From contig CM052355.1 of NCBI GenBank assembly GCA_028551475.1, forward strand, positions 6,386,001-6,450,000: a stretch of DNA of 64,000 nt, in the 5' to 3' direction. Origin of the DNA: Casuarina equisetifolia (Eukaryota; Streptophyta; Magnoliopsida; Fagales; Casuarinaceae). The translations under genes were made by a program, and so were the position numbers. Shown here piece by piece: positions 1 to 12,570 of the stretch. Positions within the stretch are counted from its first letter, which is position 1. Each line of letters starts with the position of its first letter. The notes under the pieces were generated by a model, which did no database searches, was not told where the DNA came from, and saw nothing but the letters and a program-made list of their open reading frames with translations.

Positions 1-630
1 GGCCTCAGTGGTGAAAACTCAAAGAAGTCTTGGGCCAAAAAGCTCAAGAAGTCCTCGCTTGGTTTAAAGCTGAAAGCTTCCACGGCTTACCTTAAGTCTT
101 TCTTCAGTAAATCTGGTTGCTCACATGAATCCTGCACAGCAGCTACCCAAAAAGCAGATGAAGGATCGGCTTCAAAAGACAAGGAAAGCATGAGTAGGTT
201 GGCGGAGTCAAAGAAGAACCCATTCGGACAAATTCAGAAGGACAAGTGCTCAACGTCAACTAGTATCATGAGGGGCACTGATAAGGAAAAGACTGCCGAG
301 AATGGTGTTCGAAACCACAGGAGATCATTCTCCGTGGTTATCAAACGCCATTCGACGAAGACTCCGTCTTCTTCCTCCTCTTCTGGATCCTCCTCTTCTT
401 CAAGTTCTAACAATTCCAAAGGGTTCCAGGAGTTGCAGTTTCTCAAGAGATGTAGCAGCTCAAGTTCCGATATTGAGATATCAATTCAGGGAGCAATTGC
501 TCATTGCAAGCAGTCTCAGCAGCGGTTCCATTCCAGAAAGACTGCTAGTGAAGTTGGGTTTTTCTCGTTGTCAACTTCCAGGATTGCAGTTCGTGAAGAG
601 CAAGAAAAACCACACCTTTGCAGAGGTTGA
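1..630 (+). CDS. BKI1: BKI1/MAKR-like membrane-associated kinase regulator (3' part)
   Basis: The frame is open from base 1 to a TGA at 628-630, so the N-terminus lies outside the window and 209 C-terminal residues are visible. A Lys-rich stretch (KKSWAKKLKKSSLG, about residues 8-21 of the visible part) is followed by KASTAYLKSFFSKSGC, then a Ser-rich tract, and near the C-terminus SIQGAIAHCKQSQQ. In BKI1 (BRI1 kinase inhibitor 1) and MAKR proteins, the basic region anchors the protein to the plasma membrane and the short conserved C-terminal peptide binds the BRI1 kinase, restraining brassinosteroid signalling. The family assignment rests on these two motifs together. No intron is visible in this part. 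It could be another MAKR paralogue rather than BKI1 itself, since the diagnostic N-terminus is missing. Confidence 0.8.
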   Translation, partial: GLSGENSKKSWAKKLKKSSLGLKLKASTAYLKSFFSKSGCSHESCTAATQKADEGSASKDKESMSRLAESKKNPFGQIQKDKCSTSTSIMRGTDKEKTAENGVRNHRRSFSVVIKRHSTKTPSSSSSSGSSSSSSSNNSKGFQELQFLKRCSSSSSDIEISIQGAIAHCKQSQQRFHSRKTASEVGFFSLSTSRIAVREEQEKPHLCRG

Positions 631-3600
631 GAGAGTGAAAGAGAGACAGTAGCAAAGTACGAAGTTTTAATCGCTTAATGATGTGCTCCTTTTTTCTTTC
701 TTTCATAATTTTGCAAATGGCTATGCTCTGATCCATGACTTACAACTGTGTATGACTCCTCGGAATTTTAACCCAGAACATCCTATGGAAGTTTGTGAAA
801 CGCACAATAAATGTTCTCTTGCTCAAACTGTTTTTCAGCAAGTACAGATGAATCACGTTACTCTTCAGATCATAAGAAATCCTCTTGGTTGGGATTTAAC
901 AGCACTAGTCATTGATTTTTCTAGTTTTCAGATCTTCTTTCTTGTTAGCAATCATTTTTCTTAAGGCAAGAAACCATAGCCGCTGAAATTCTATCCATGA
1001 AACTCCTTTTGTCACTTAATAGAAAATGATATACTTCCGCTTAGCTCTCAGTTTTGGCCGCGTTTCACAGTCCCACCAAGCTCACAAGACTATGATATTT
1101 GCGATCTTTTGAGACGCTACTGTTCGGACCATTGATTAAACTTCTAATGATAAACAATACAAATTACACGGAGCAAAAATATGAGAACGGAAAATCAATA
1201 AAACGTCAACTTTAATGCACCATTTGTTCTACCTGAAATATTCCAACTAGTTCTGGAAATGTTGTAAGGGTTTAAAAAGTTTATTTCTTCTTACAATTGA
1301 CTTGGGAGGAGTGGCATACACTTCATTTGAGAGGAGTTTCTCAAACAATATTTGGGTAATATAAAACACTTAACATCATTCTAGCATACTTCACACAATT
1401 AACATGAAATATTGTTTCGTCATAAGACAATATCCTTCCGCTCATTCACATTAATATTACTTCCTAAACTTCAGTTATGATATACCATGTTAAGGAAACT
1501 CATTTCTCTTTACAAACCAACTTGTTAAAAGAGAATATATATTTCATTTTTAAAAAGTTTCTCAAAAAAGAAATTTGCAATGTAAATAATTTTGATACTA
1601 TTTTTACTAATAACCAATTCCTGATTTTCACGTATTCTGTAGAGCTAAAGACCTGGTATCCTTGCTTCTTGTACGCATGTTACAACTTAAAACAGGAAGT
1701 GGGTCGATTTAAACTGTCCATAGTGATTGATGAAATCTTTTCAAATCTATGAAGCAGCTAAAGAAAAGCAAACAATCATTTTCCCCAGCGAACAGATTCC
1801 AGTGTGGTTATGAAAGACAATAGTGCAAAATAGCAGACGAAGAATCCATGATTTATAAAGCTGAGTACAACTCAGGGACTCTCAGTTTCACGTTTGTTTT
1901 CAAATGATTAGGAGAAAGGAAGAGGGAGACCAACTCCAACCCGTCACAAACTAAGCCTTGCTTACCTGTAAAGTTTGGGGATTTTACAACCACCTTTTCC
2001 ACAAGCTGACATCGTTCCCCTCGGAATATGATACAGAAAAATATAAAGTACATAAAGATAGGAATCATTTTGTTCCAACTAGTTATCAATTAACGTAGCT
2101 AATGATGGCTGTAATACTAGAAGCCCACTTGTCCACCTCTCGAAGGCAATCAACAGACAACTGCCTCTCTTTAATATATTAAGCAATTCCTAGCAGCATA
2201 TAAAACTTTCTTTTACAAAGTTTTAGAGAACTGCCCAAAATGTGGAGAAAAGTGTTAGGTTAAGCCACCGATACACGCACGGGTGCACTAAGCACACCAA
2301 AAAAGTTTGAGCAAAGAAAAGACGAACAATAACGTATAAGAAAAAGGAAATCTTCCATTGCAGACAAACATTCTTTCTGGTGGCTCTTTTCCCTTTCTTT
2401 TATTTACCTAGTGGGTGTACTGTGCCCTAAACTAAGTAAACTTGTCAGCCAGAATTTTGACAAAATTAGACCCTGGGGAATGCAATAAAAAGGGCCATTT
2501 GATGTTGTTAAGCACTAAGGGGAAAAACCCTTTCCCCACCAGCTTCCACGGATATCTACAGGTGGAAGGAAGGACAAGGCAGGCCTCACACACCTTCTGG
2601 GACATCTAATCACCTCAGCTTGTCCTTCTGTTACATTTTCAAAGTAACCCCAAAAAAGTGAACCCAAAAGTTTATGGTACGGACATTCCGGGTTGAGCAC
2701 ATACGTCCAACTGACCTTTGAGGCTCATGGAATCACATACAAAGCTAATATTCCACCTCATAATTGATTACCTCTCTTCGAAGTTGCAGTAGTCGGTTTT
2801 ATATGTAGATTGTTTTTAACTTTTGTTTCCATAATGATCAGTGTTATAAGGAACAATTCTATAGAACTGTTCTTGTTTGAAGTATTTTCAAAAAAGTTAC
2901 CAGGGTCAAAGTTCGCCTCTTTTACTACAAGAAATTTTTCTAGATAGATTTCCCTCGTGCACCCTTGTATCCGAGTTCACCAAAGTTACCTTGTATGACT
3001 TAGGTAACATAGTAAATATAAGGATTAATGGAACAATTAGGTTAAAGTGCATTATTGTAATATCCTTTTGTAAACAAAAGCATCTACAAAAACTAAGCTT
3101 TTCCCTTATAGATATATAAAGTATACAAGAACTTAGTAGACGAACTCTTTCAGTGAGAGAGCCTCCCTCAGGGGCTAGCTAATTGTTTGGAAGAGCCCCT
3201 TTAAGGGTTCAGTTGTAGAGCTCTAACTCTTAAAATTTCTTGTGCTTGGGACGTATGCGTTTGTGTCGTTGTGTGTTTGAAAGACATGGAAATCGAAAAG
3301 TGAAAATTGCTGCCCATGAGAAATTTGATCTCTGCTTCATAATTGCTTAATGAACATTTGCTTATATGTGATTTTTCTTGGTAGAGTTAAAATGGCATAA
3401 TCACCAAAAATATAAATATAGAGAGAGAGAAATTTTCCCAAACTCAAAAAGGTGGGAAGTTTTATAGTCTCACTCAAATTACGTAAAACGTTAGTCCACG
3501 AAAGCATATTCACTTGCGGATTTAACTTCTTATGTTCAGATGTACAGTTCAAACTTCCATTAAAATTTGTAAGCAAGCCAACAAAACCATCGGCAGATGC

Positions 3601-4867
3601 GTTGCAAAACGCTCCTGAAGAGGATTTAGACTTCCACGATCACTGTCCTGGTCCCTCCCTTGGTTTTTGGTTCTCGCATAGTTTGGCTCCACAATCCACC
3701 TTCTGATTCCCACAGCATTGCTAGTTACGCTTACAAAATATGGGCCACTCGACCACTCGTTTGCTTTACCTGATAAAACTAAACTGCGGGCTTCAGCCTT
3801 CTTGTGGGAAGCTTTGGAGGAAACCAACCTGTGGACAGTTCAGTTACACTTTAGCCCCCGTTGTCGAGCAACAACAGCTACTGCTTGGTGTGGAAAAAGA
3901 TCGTTTTTCGGAAGGCTAAAAAACAAAGTGCTTGTTTTAGATTTAAATCTGGTAATTGAAATGGTGAATAGGCTTAAACGTCGAAATATTGGTGTCCTTT
4001 AAATAACAACAAACATATTTTGTTTGTGTAATAAATTCGAAATACTGATGCATGAAATGTGTGAAGAATTCATGCAATTGATATTGCCCCAGGCTTAAAT
4101 CCACACGACCCCAATCACAATCCTAACTTCCCAAAACCAAAAAGAAACCTATTTTGACCTGCAACCTCGAAATCCAACACTCCTTAACGATCCTCCTTCT
4201 TTTACTCAAGGCCTACCTCATTAATCTCTTCAGAACCTTTTCTTTAAACAGGTGCCCAACCCTCGGCACTAGTCCTACCTAGTAATCACTGTCTGCATCA
4301 CTCGAAGGTCATAGACATCCTGCCTAGCGTTCGGCGTTTGCAGGACAAAGACTCTTTTATCTGCGAGATATCCAAATTGAAGAATAAAGGCAGTTCCAAG
4401 CGTATATATGCAGCCTGTACTGACAATAGGAAGGGAAATTGTAATTGAGACCTTTCAGCAATGTTGGCAGTTTATGCTGATTGTGTGGAAGCATTCTTCG
4501 GCACGAAGTATGATTTCTTGGAGGAGATAGAGAGGAGGGTATCGCCAATAAAATTTCAAGCCCTTTGTATGGGGAATTCCCGTCCACGGATGGAGAATCA
4601 ACAATATCTGTTAGCTCCTGCTACTGCAAGGTCCATCTCCACTTCTCATATTATAATTAAAGAGATCTTTAGTATATGGACTATTGGACCAAAAAGACAG
4701 AAAAGAAAAGAAAAGAAAAGAAAGTGACAATGTCCAATTACATAAACGTGCAGTGGAATTTAAGTCGCAGAGGTACTGTAGGCAATACCGAACAACGCTT
4801 TACTCGTTCAGCATGCACTTCACAATCTCTGTAAGACTATAAAATTGTATATCTGGAAGTACACACA
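631..4867. other. intergenic region, no gene recognised
   Basis: AT-rich DNA between the BKI1-like stop and the ITN1-like stop. Only short unrelated open frames occur on both strands; the longest are near 3450-4000 and resemble no family I know. A short GA run sits at about 3420-3432, and a pure AAAAG-type repeat at 4698-4723. I see no TE domain, tRNA or long hairpin. Confidence 0.5.
806..811 (+). terminator. possible poly(A) signal of the BKI1-like gene
   Basis: A canonical AATAAA lies about 175 nt past the stop codon, a usual 3' UTR distance. There is no cDNA support. Confidence 0.3.
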
Positions 4868-7800
4868 TCAAAGGGCAAAAATCGGATCGACTCCTGAGTT
4901 GGAAAAGTCAGAAATATGCCCTGAGTTGGATCCGCTCCTCTTACCATTCTTCTCCCTCTTCCTCATTGAACGACTCCTCTTTGACCTCACCACATAATAA
5001 GTCATAGTGCCAAGTACCCCGGCCATTATCACTCCCCCAACGGCTGTAACCAAAATTGCAGCCCACTCATGCTTCCTGCCAACCACTATATACGAGGAGG
5101 CCATAAACGCCACCGAAGTACACACGGAAGCCAACCACATCAACTTGTTAATTATCTCCACCACTCGTCTTTCTGCTTTTGTCTCGCCTCTAACCAACGT
5201 AATTTGAACAACCACAACAGCCAAAGATGTAAAAAGTGCAATGGCATTAAAGATGAAGAAAATTCTGAAAGAAGCAGTTTTCACCACCACAGCCGACCCA
5301 TCATCTCTGTCTCCACCAGGCACGGTAAATATAGCTGCAAAGGCAACTGTAGCGAATAGCACAGCCACCACAGTCACCGAGTTGGTGGCATTGTTGATCC
5401 CTTCCCGATGCAGTTTCCTCAGCTCTTTAGAAATATTATGAACATTTTTGTTTGTTTTCCGGGTTTGTTCAAGCTGGATATGAACGTCATTCTTAATTTG
5501 AGTCACAGTTTTCCTCAATTCATCCCTTGGTTGGTTCAGGTCATTAGCTCTGAGAGCACCGCACTGAGAAAGACATTCCTTTATCTCCGCGGATTCTTCA
5601 GAAAGGGGAAGTTCTATTGCTATGTCAAGCGCTGTTTTGTGCTCTCTGGTCAGTGCGTTGACATTGGTGTCACGAAGAGATAGCAACTCATTCACTATCT
5701 GAAAGAAGAATAGGGCACATCAACTCCAGGACAAAACTTTCTTCCTAAATCAATTTGTATAATTTAAATGCAGAAGTAGAAACGATAAGTTATAAACTTG
5801 TAAAAGGTAGAAACGATGCAGAATTCAGACAATTATAATCTATCATTGAACCACTTTTGTGTTGCCTATTCTGTTAACACAAATGCAGAATACTGAATTC
5901 ATATATGGAGAAAAGAAAAATAAACATGATATGTATACAGAACACACTAAATACATGATAGATTACAGGAGCAGTGCTCTCAGGAAAGTGGGGTATCATA
6001 ATTTCTTAACCAGCATGGAATTTTCTGTTTCAGAGTATGCTAAGCCTGAGTGAATAAATGAAAGAAATGACAAAAAGACGTATTCGTTTACATGAGACTA
6101 GCAAATAAGCAAAAGTTCATCACAGAAGGATGTTAATTTGCATAGTTGGAATGAGAAAAATCCAAGCTATACATTCAGGAATCAAGCAGGCACTGGGATA
6201 TGGACAGAAATATTCATAGGAAACAGTAGATCATGCATGTATAAGAAAATTTCTACCAAATGCCATGGTTGAAGACAAAATGGGAGAAAGACACGGTATG
6301 CAAATTTGAAAAATTTATTCAGGCAGATGAAATTGCACATCTCCTCATTTGACACCACCAGAACAGAATAACCTTACTTTTAGATTGGTACCAGACATGA
6401 CATAAAAATGTGAATTGAAGGCTTTGTCGAATATTCACAACAGCTGAAAGATATGTTAATATCTGTACCTTTCCAAGGATACACATCTTAACAAGAAGTA
6501 CAGGGTGTGTCAAGATATGGTACCTCTACTCGCTTTTTCCTTGTGGCTATATGTAATGCGGTGTGACCCTTTTTATCTGGAAGCATAACAATAGCAGCAT
6601 CAGCAGTGAGAAGCAATTTGACCACCTCACAGCTCTGCCCTTTTACAGCCATGTGTAGTGCAGTCTGCCCTTTCTTGTCAGTCCTTCGTGCTAACTGTGG
6701 ATCTTTGCTCAGCAATGATTTTACAACTTCAACATGTCCCTGTCGGGCAGCCAAATGCAATGCATTTTTCCCATTGGTTCTAGGGATCTCCAACAAGCTA
6801 CGATCCTTCGATAGTAGTTCATTCACTACTTCTGTATGGCCTTTTGTAGCTGCAGATATAAGAGGAGTTGCACCTGCTGGACCGATTGTTTTGCTGAGTG
6901 TATGATCATGATCAAGAAGCACCTGCACAATGGCTGTAGAGAAGAATCATCAGGACTGAACTGTCTTTTTATGGACAACAGTATAATTTTAAATAGCAGC
7001 ACATCTAACAAATGTTGAAATTTTAAATGTGCAATTCTTCAATGCAACTTTCATAAATTGATAAATTTGAATAATAGAAAATAAGAGCTCATCCTGATGA
7101 TTGAAAAGGGGGCCTGGGATAGTGCAATTAAACCAAAAAATGAAACCCAGCAGTACAGTGGCCAGTCGCAACTAGAAATTGAACTTCATCCTACAACCCT
7201 TTTTGATTAACAACAATCACTCCCAGAGTGTAAAAGACCAACACTGGAAAGTTACAGATCACAACTTCTATAATTGCTAACTTAGTCACATCATCACAAC
7301 TTCTCTAACTGCTAACTTGTGTATTAACATATCAATTAGGATGTTTCTCTATAACTATTAATGCATATGAAATCAACTTTCGTCTTCTTTCCATCTTTAC
7401 AACGATTCAAAACTCAAACATACATATTTGAGTCTTAAAAGCCCACAATCAGACCAAGAAAAAATACTTTCCATTACCATTGTGCCCTTGACTTGCAGCT
7501 ATATGCAGTGGATCGAACCCAGACTGGTTCTTCTTCGTGACAGTCTCTTTACTCGAATACTTCAACAGTTCTTTCACAATATCAAGGTACCCCTTCTCGG
7601 CCGCCTTATACAGCGCTGTCTCTCCCAGCTCATTGACTTCATTGACAACGGCAGCCCGGACCTCAGCTACCTCCGTGTCGAAGTCCTCACCACTCAGAGT
7701 TCCCACCATCTGCGAATCGATATCCTTCAGCACCTGCTGCACGGCAGCCAGATAGCCGCGCTGCGCCGCCAAGTGCAGCTCAGTATCGTTATGCCGGCCC

Positions 7801-8272
7801 GTCACCTGTTTCACATACTTTTTCCTCCCTGCCTGATCAATCCGCTTACCAGAGTTGGACAGAACTAATGCCGGAGCCGTTGACGACGGAGATGGCGTCG
7901 GGGAAGGCTCCGCCAGAGGGTTTTGACTTCGTGATGGAGTCAATACTCCCTTCTCTAAATCCCTCTCAACTCCTATTCATTCAATTGCATCGAGATTAGT
8001 GACTCATACATATCGCAACTCCTTTTCTTTGTTTCACGGGGAAAAAAAGAAGCTTAATTTACAAATTTTCAGAAAGCCATATAAGAGAGATGATTAATCT
8101 TGTCCTACAGTCACAGCGAAAGAAGAAATTTTACACGGAAACATCATCCACCAAACCAAACAAAGCAAGAATCCTTGGCAAACAACAAAAATAATCGATC
8201 CAGGTAGATCGCCAACAACATCTAAGTAACTGAAGCAGAGAACAAAGTACCTTCGACGATCGGCGACGCCAT
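4868..8272 (-). CDS. ITN1: ITN1-like ankyrin repeat/PGG-domain membrane protein
   Basis: Four exons on the minus strand, 8272-8251, 7972-7478, 6933-6524 and 5698-4868, join to 585 codons plus stop with GT-AG junctions. The first exon codes only MASPIVE plus one base. The protein has ankyrin repeats over roughly residues 60-340 (motifs such as TELHLAAQRG, NALHLAARQGHVEVV, TALHMAVKG), then a basic linker and the PGG domain (FTVPGGD, about residue 433) with four hydrophobic segments to the C-terminus. It closely follows the remembered Arabidopsis ITN1 (At3g12360), a plasma-membrane protein that influences salt tolerance and ABA-dependent ROS production. The C-terminus (DFSNSGVDPIFAL) is also conserved. 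Translating only from exon 2 would require a TTG start, so the small first exon is needed. Confidence in the family is high; function in this species is inferred. Confidence 0.93.
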
Positions 8273-9710
8273 GATTGGATTGGGAGAGAAAGGAGAAGCA
8301 AGGAGTTCATGCAAAGCAAGAGAGGAATAAAAATGCGATTTGGTGTGGAATTTGGGGACGAAATGATGAAAAGCGGACAAAAGCTGAGCAAAGGGAAAGT
8401 GCAGCGAAGGAGGAGTTTGCCGTCAGCTGCAAAGCTGGCCCCACTTCGTCACACACTAGTCCAACCCCTGTGCTTACATTTCGTTAAACGTGAGCAGGAT
8501 TTGGAAAATAACGAAAGTGCTTTCCACCTTTTCTGCGACTTTTGGCAATTAAACATTTTTAAGACATCTTACTACAACCACTCTGTGCAAAGCGCGGCTG
8601 GGCGCGAAGTAGCAGCGAGTTTAGGTTGGCGCGGACTGCTGTAGTTGTGTCCAAGTCTTTGGCTTCACAAGGAATGCGGGTAGTCACCGCATGGCGTAAA
8701 AGGACACTTAGCTTTTGCTTTCCGCGTCCTAGATTTTCTCATCTCACCGTCCAAACGAAATATCGGCCCCAGTTTCCTTCGAATATGCTACTTGTTAGTA
8801 CAGGTCAAAACTGGTGGGCAATCTAAGAAATTATGTGTTTTTTTTTCTTTTCTTTTCTTTTAAGGTTGGCATCTCTTTATTATAGTAGGCTACTGAAACT
8901 GTAGTGGGTCAAACTCATAGAATTTAATATAATTGGTAGAGCAGAAGGAGAATTCGATTGGGAGTGACAGTAGTCATCAAAATCGAGGTCTGGCTGCTGT
9001 TTCTTGGACAAAATATATATATGCAGTAAAATAGTTTTGATTGTGAAGGTTGTACATGGCGGTCTTTGAAACTAATTCCTCATGATCCAATCAGTCCTTC
9101 CCTTGAGTTAACTTCATTATTAAGTAAGAAAAGGAAACAGTGGTGGCCTTTATCAGTCTCGCAAAACATATAGATTGAGACGGGAGCTGTTTTTCTATTT
9201 TCTTATGCTTTGTGTTGGAGCGAACTACTACAATACACTCCCCATCCTTGGATTCCTTTTGCTTTTGTCCTTATCGAAAGACAAATAAACAAAAAACCTT
9301 AATCGGTCAATGACCACATTCTGTGAATTTAGGAGTAACATCCTGAACTCAACTGAGTAACATTCTGAGTTTCTTTCCGACGCCCATCTTTGCCGCTTGC
9401 TTTTGGCAAAGATGGACGTCGGGAAAGAAACACTACGATGGCGAGGGAGGCTGGGATTAATTGAAATTGGGTAGTCCACTCGAAAATAGCACATTGTGCG
9501 CAGCCCAGTTGCTCCACGAAATAGTGAAGGCTGGTTTGGGACGTGTTACTCCGAGATCAAGCAGTTTTCCTAAAGGGAGAAACATAAACTAGGCATTCCA
9601 TATGAAACAGCAACCAACACGAGCTTATTTCCCACAATACACTCTTCTTCATTGTACTGTTGGGTAGGTCAACGTGCATTACACATTTCTAGGATTTTCA
9701 TATTGTATTG
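8273..9710. other. ITN1-like upstream region and intergenic DNA
   Basis: Contains the ITN1-like 5' flank (minus strand), a T/C-rich run at about 8838-8862 and the hairpin listed separately at 9369-9430. A short motif TTGGGTAGG occurs at about 9660 and again at 9711, where the duplicated segment starts. No coding gene recognised. Confidence 0.45.
9369..9430. repeat. imperfect inverted repeat (hairpin, ~26-bp arms)
   Basis: Left arm about 9369-9394 and right arm about 9405-9430 are reverse complements except for about two mismatches, separated by a 10-base loop. Core arm sequence is CCATCTTTGCC / GGCAAAGATGG. The precise length and short loop suggest a foldback element or a very short hairpin transcript. 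No flanking duplication is evident. Confidence 0.7.
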
Positions 9711-10357
9711 TTGGGTAGGCCTAATCGACCTTCCCTTTAGAAATTAGCGTATGCCGTTTTTAAGCGGCGTGCACACGGTATTCTTTAGTAAAAGGCGAAA
9801 GAATAGTTCGCTTTGTGCACACCGCGCGGCTCCGTGATTGGACATTATCTAGAGATCCATTTTATAGAACCTGTATCGGGTAGAGCCATAAGGTTGTTCC
9901 GTGTGGGACTCATTGAGTTGCCTTTAAATTCCAGTAGCTATTTTCATTTGGTAGTTCTTTCTTATTTCGTGTTTGTTTTCTTCAGTGTCAGACCGGTTTT
10001 CCTCCACTGCAGCCCCAAGTCACCGTCCCTCAACTTTCACACTTCCCAGAGAATATATAACTAATCTATGTCTAGGTGCATTCTTCATGGGTATGCTCTT
10101 TCATTAAGCGAAGAATTTGCCAATCTTTGATCTAATAGTCTTTAGATAGGTTGCTTTCCAAGGTAGCATCCTTTCCAAGCCGGGGTCGTGACCTGATTCG
10201 GGAAAAAAGTTTACAGCCTTCGTGGATTCTCTGAAAGTATGGAATGAACATAGCAAGACACAACTTTTGGTGTGTTCTTTAGGTTATGCCTTCCATCAAA
10301 TTTCCTAAGGGGTATGCAAAGTGCTTATAAATATAAATCTTTGGAAGAGTCTCTTTG
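9711..10357. repeat. left copy of a diverged ~647-bp direct repeat
   Basis: Aligns over its whole length with 12571-13217 in the same orientation, at roughly 85% by eye. Both copies start TTG..TAGGCC and end GGAAGAGTCTCTTTG. Highly conserved stretches include ATTCTTTAGTAAAAGGCG and CTTTCTTATTTCGTGTTTG. This copy ends exactly where the neighbouring copia LTR appears to end. I do not recognise the segment; it has no LTR hallmarks of its own next to the copia interior. Confidence 0.8.
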
Positions 10358-10870
10358 TAAATAAAAATATCAACCCAAATGATCTTGATTTCCAACTTGC
10401 AGCAAAAATAAAAATTAGGGGAATATTTGAGGATTTTCAAAATCACAAGCAAATAGGAACAAATTTGCAAAACTATTCAAGCATAAGGCAAAAATAAATC
10501 ACATATCACAAGAACACAAATTTGCCAAAAGTTTGGTGTATTCATTAAGATAAACAAGAGTACGAAAATACAAAGATAACTCATATACTTGATTTAACTT
10601 CAAAATGAAATATAAGGGAATATATAGACTATTAAAGGTGAACTTACACACTTTCTCCATTGGTCCTTGGATAGTCTCTCATGTGTCTAGTGTTCCAACA
10701 TCAACTTTCCAAAAATGCATGCATGTAACCTTGGCCTCTTGAGTAATCCATCAACAATGATGTTTCTAGCTTTTAGGTTCCAAAAGATAGAGAAAATGAG
10801 ATAGCATGAAAGAGGAAGCCCACTTGCCACCTTCCGCTCTTCCTACACATTACTTAAATGCTTGGTAACA
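10356..10870 (-). repeat. 3' LTR of the truncated copia element (tentative)
   Basis: On the minus strand the sequence begins TGTTACCAAG (from 10870) just after the end of the pol remnant, contains a TATA-like TCTATATATTCC near 10630, and could end in ACA at 10356-10357. This is the expected layout of an LTR after pol. No second copy is found at the other end, so its limits are uncertain. Confidence 0.5.
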
Positions 10871-12480
10871 CTCCATTACTTACAGCACCCTTCCTTAATG
10901 GAGTTTACTATGACTCTAAGGAGGCTTTTGAACTTGTCGTGCAATTCCTTTCTAAGACTATTGTCATAATATCAGCAATTTGTTCTTCATTATTGTAGTG
11001 CTACAACTCTATTTTTCCATCACTCACAACTTCTTTTAAATAATGATATTTGACGGAGATGTTCATAGTATAGAAATGGTGTCCTAGATTTCTTACCATA
11101 CTTATTGCTTGATTGTCATAATAGATTGTAGTTGCATTCTTTTACTCAAACCCCATTTCCTTTATAATCCTCCTCAGCCACATATATTGATTAGCACTCA
11201 TTGTTGTTCCTACATACTTAGCTTATGATGAAAACAATGCAATTGATTCATACCTCTTAGATTTCCAAGAGAAGGTGGTAGACCCAATATTAAGTACGTA
11301 CCTAAATATGCTCCTAGAACCATCTATAGAACCTCCACAATCACTATTAGTATACCTTATTAACTAAAACTTATGTAGGCTCATTTAGTAAACCAAACTC
11401 AAGTGTTTCTTGAAGGTACCTTAGTATTGTTTTGGTTTTGCTAAGATAAGTTTGTGCCGGTTATTGCATAAAACGTGAAAGTACACTAATAAAATATGAA
11501 ATATATGGTCTAGTAAATGTTAGGTATAACAGGCTAGCAATAATACTTCTAAACATGGTGCAATCTACCTTATTAGAACCATCTTCTAACATCAATTTCT
11601 CATTTGAGGTAAATAGGGTACTAAGGATTGCATTGTTTATTCAATAATTTCTCTTAAGAATTGACTTTAGGACAAAAAAAATATCTTTTTTACTTTAATA
11701 TGCTTCTAATCCAAGAAAATACTTTATCAATCTTAGGTCATTAAGAAGTTCTCATCATATTATTCTTAAAGACCAACATTATATCATTAGTACTATTAAT
11801 AAATATAAGATCATCTACATATAGAGAAAATAATTAGAACTGTTTACCTTGGATTTTGATGAAAATGATGAATAATTATCACTTCTTTTGAATTGTCCTT
11901 TAAAGAAATAATTGCATATCTTGTTACAATAAACCCTAGGGCCTGTTTAAATCCATACAATACCTTTTTCAACCTTGTTTTCAAAACCCTTGGGTTGCTC
12001 AACATAAACCTCATCTTGAATTTCTCAATTTCTCAATTTAGCTTTAACATCAAGTTCATGAACTTTCTATTTATTTTGTACTACTATTGCCTTAATGAGT
12101 AAAATGGCTTCAAGTCTAGCCACTAATGTGAAAGTTTTTGAATAATTCATTCGAGGCACTTGAGTGTACCATCTACCCACTAATTCGGCCTTATGACACT
12201 GGACTTTTCCTTTTCTATATATCTTTAGCTTGTAAATCTACTTCACACTTATATCTTAATCATTCATAAGTCTAATTCTTAAGTCATTCTTGATAATGAC
12301 TTCAATCTCTTCCTTCATTCTTCTTGCCTCATAACTTCTTTAAATTTTGTTGGTTCATTAACAACATAATTACAACATTCATAAGTATTTTCAAAAGACT
12401 TAATCTTTTCTATAATTGATGGTCCAACTTTTAGCTCAATTTCCTTAAGAAATAGGAATAGGATGTGAGGTACTCCGTTC
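10356..12480 (-). mobile_element. 5'-truncated, decayed Ty1/copia retrotransposon remnant
   Basis: Reading the minus strand gives broken copia pol in order. From about 12480 there is the linker before RT, then RT motifs (KAELVGRWYTQV, TLVARLEAILLI, EEVYVEQPKGF-like, YVDDLIF), and RNase H pieces (IYYDNQAI, YHYLKEVVSDGKIEL, EEQIADI), ending near 10880 in the typical IKEGCCK tail. Several stops and frameshifts interrupt it. Gag, protease, integrase and the 5' LTR are absent, so the element is dead and truncated. The YVDD catalytic motif is still readable. Confidence 0.8.
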
Positions 12481-12570
12481 AACAACCTTAACTAAGCTTC
12501 ATAACCAAATTCTCCTTTCCAAATACTAAGCATACTTATTCCCATACTACACACTTTCTACTCAAGAAAG

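Noticed and set aside
3452-4002. Overlapping short frames on both strands near 3.5-4.0 kb
   Set aside because: No recognisable domain, no splice-compatible continuation and no codon signature.
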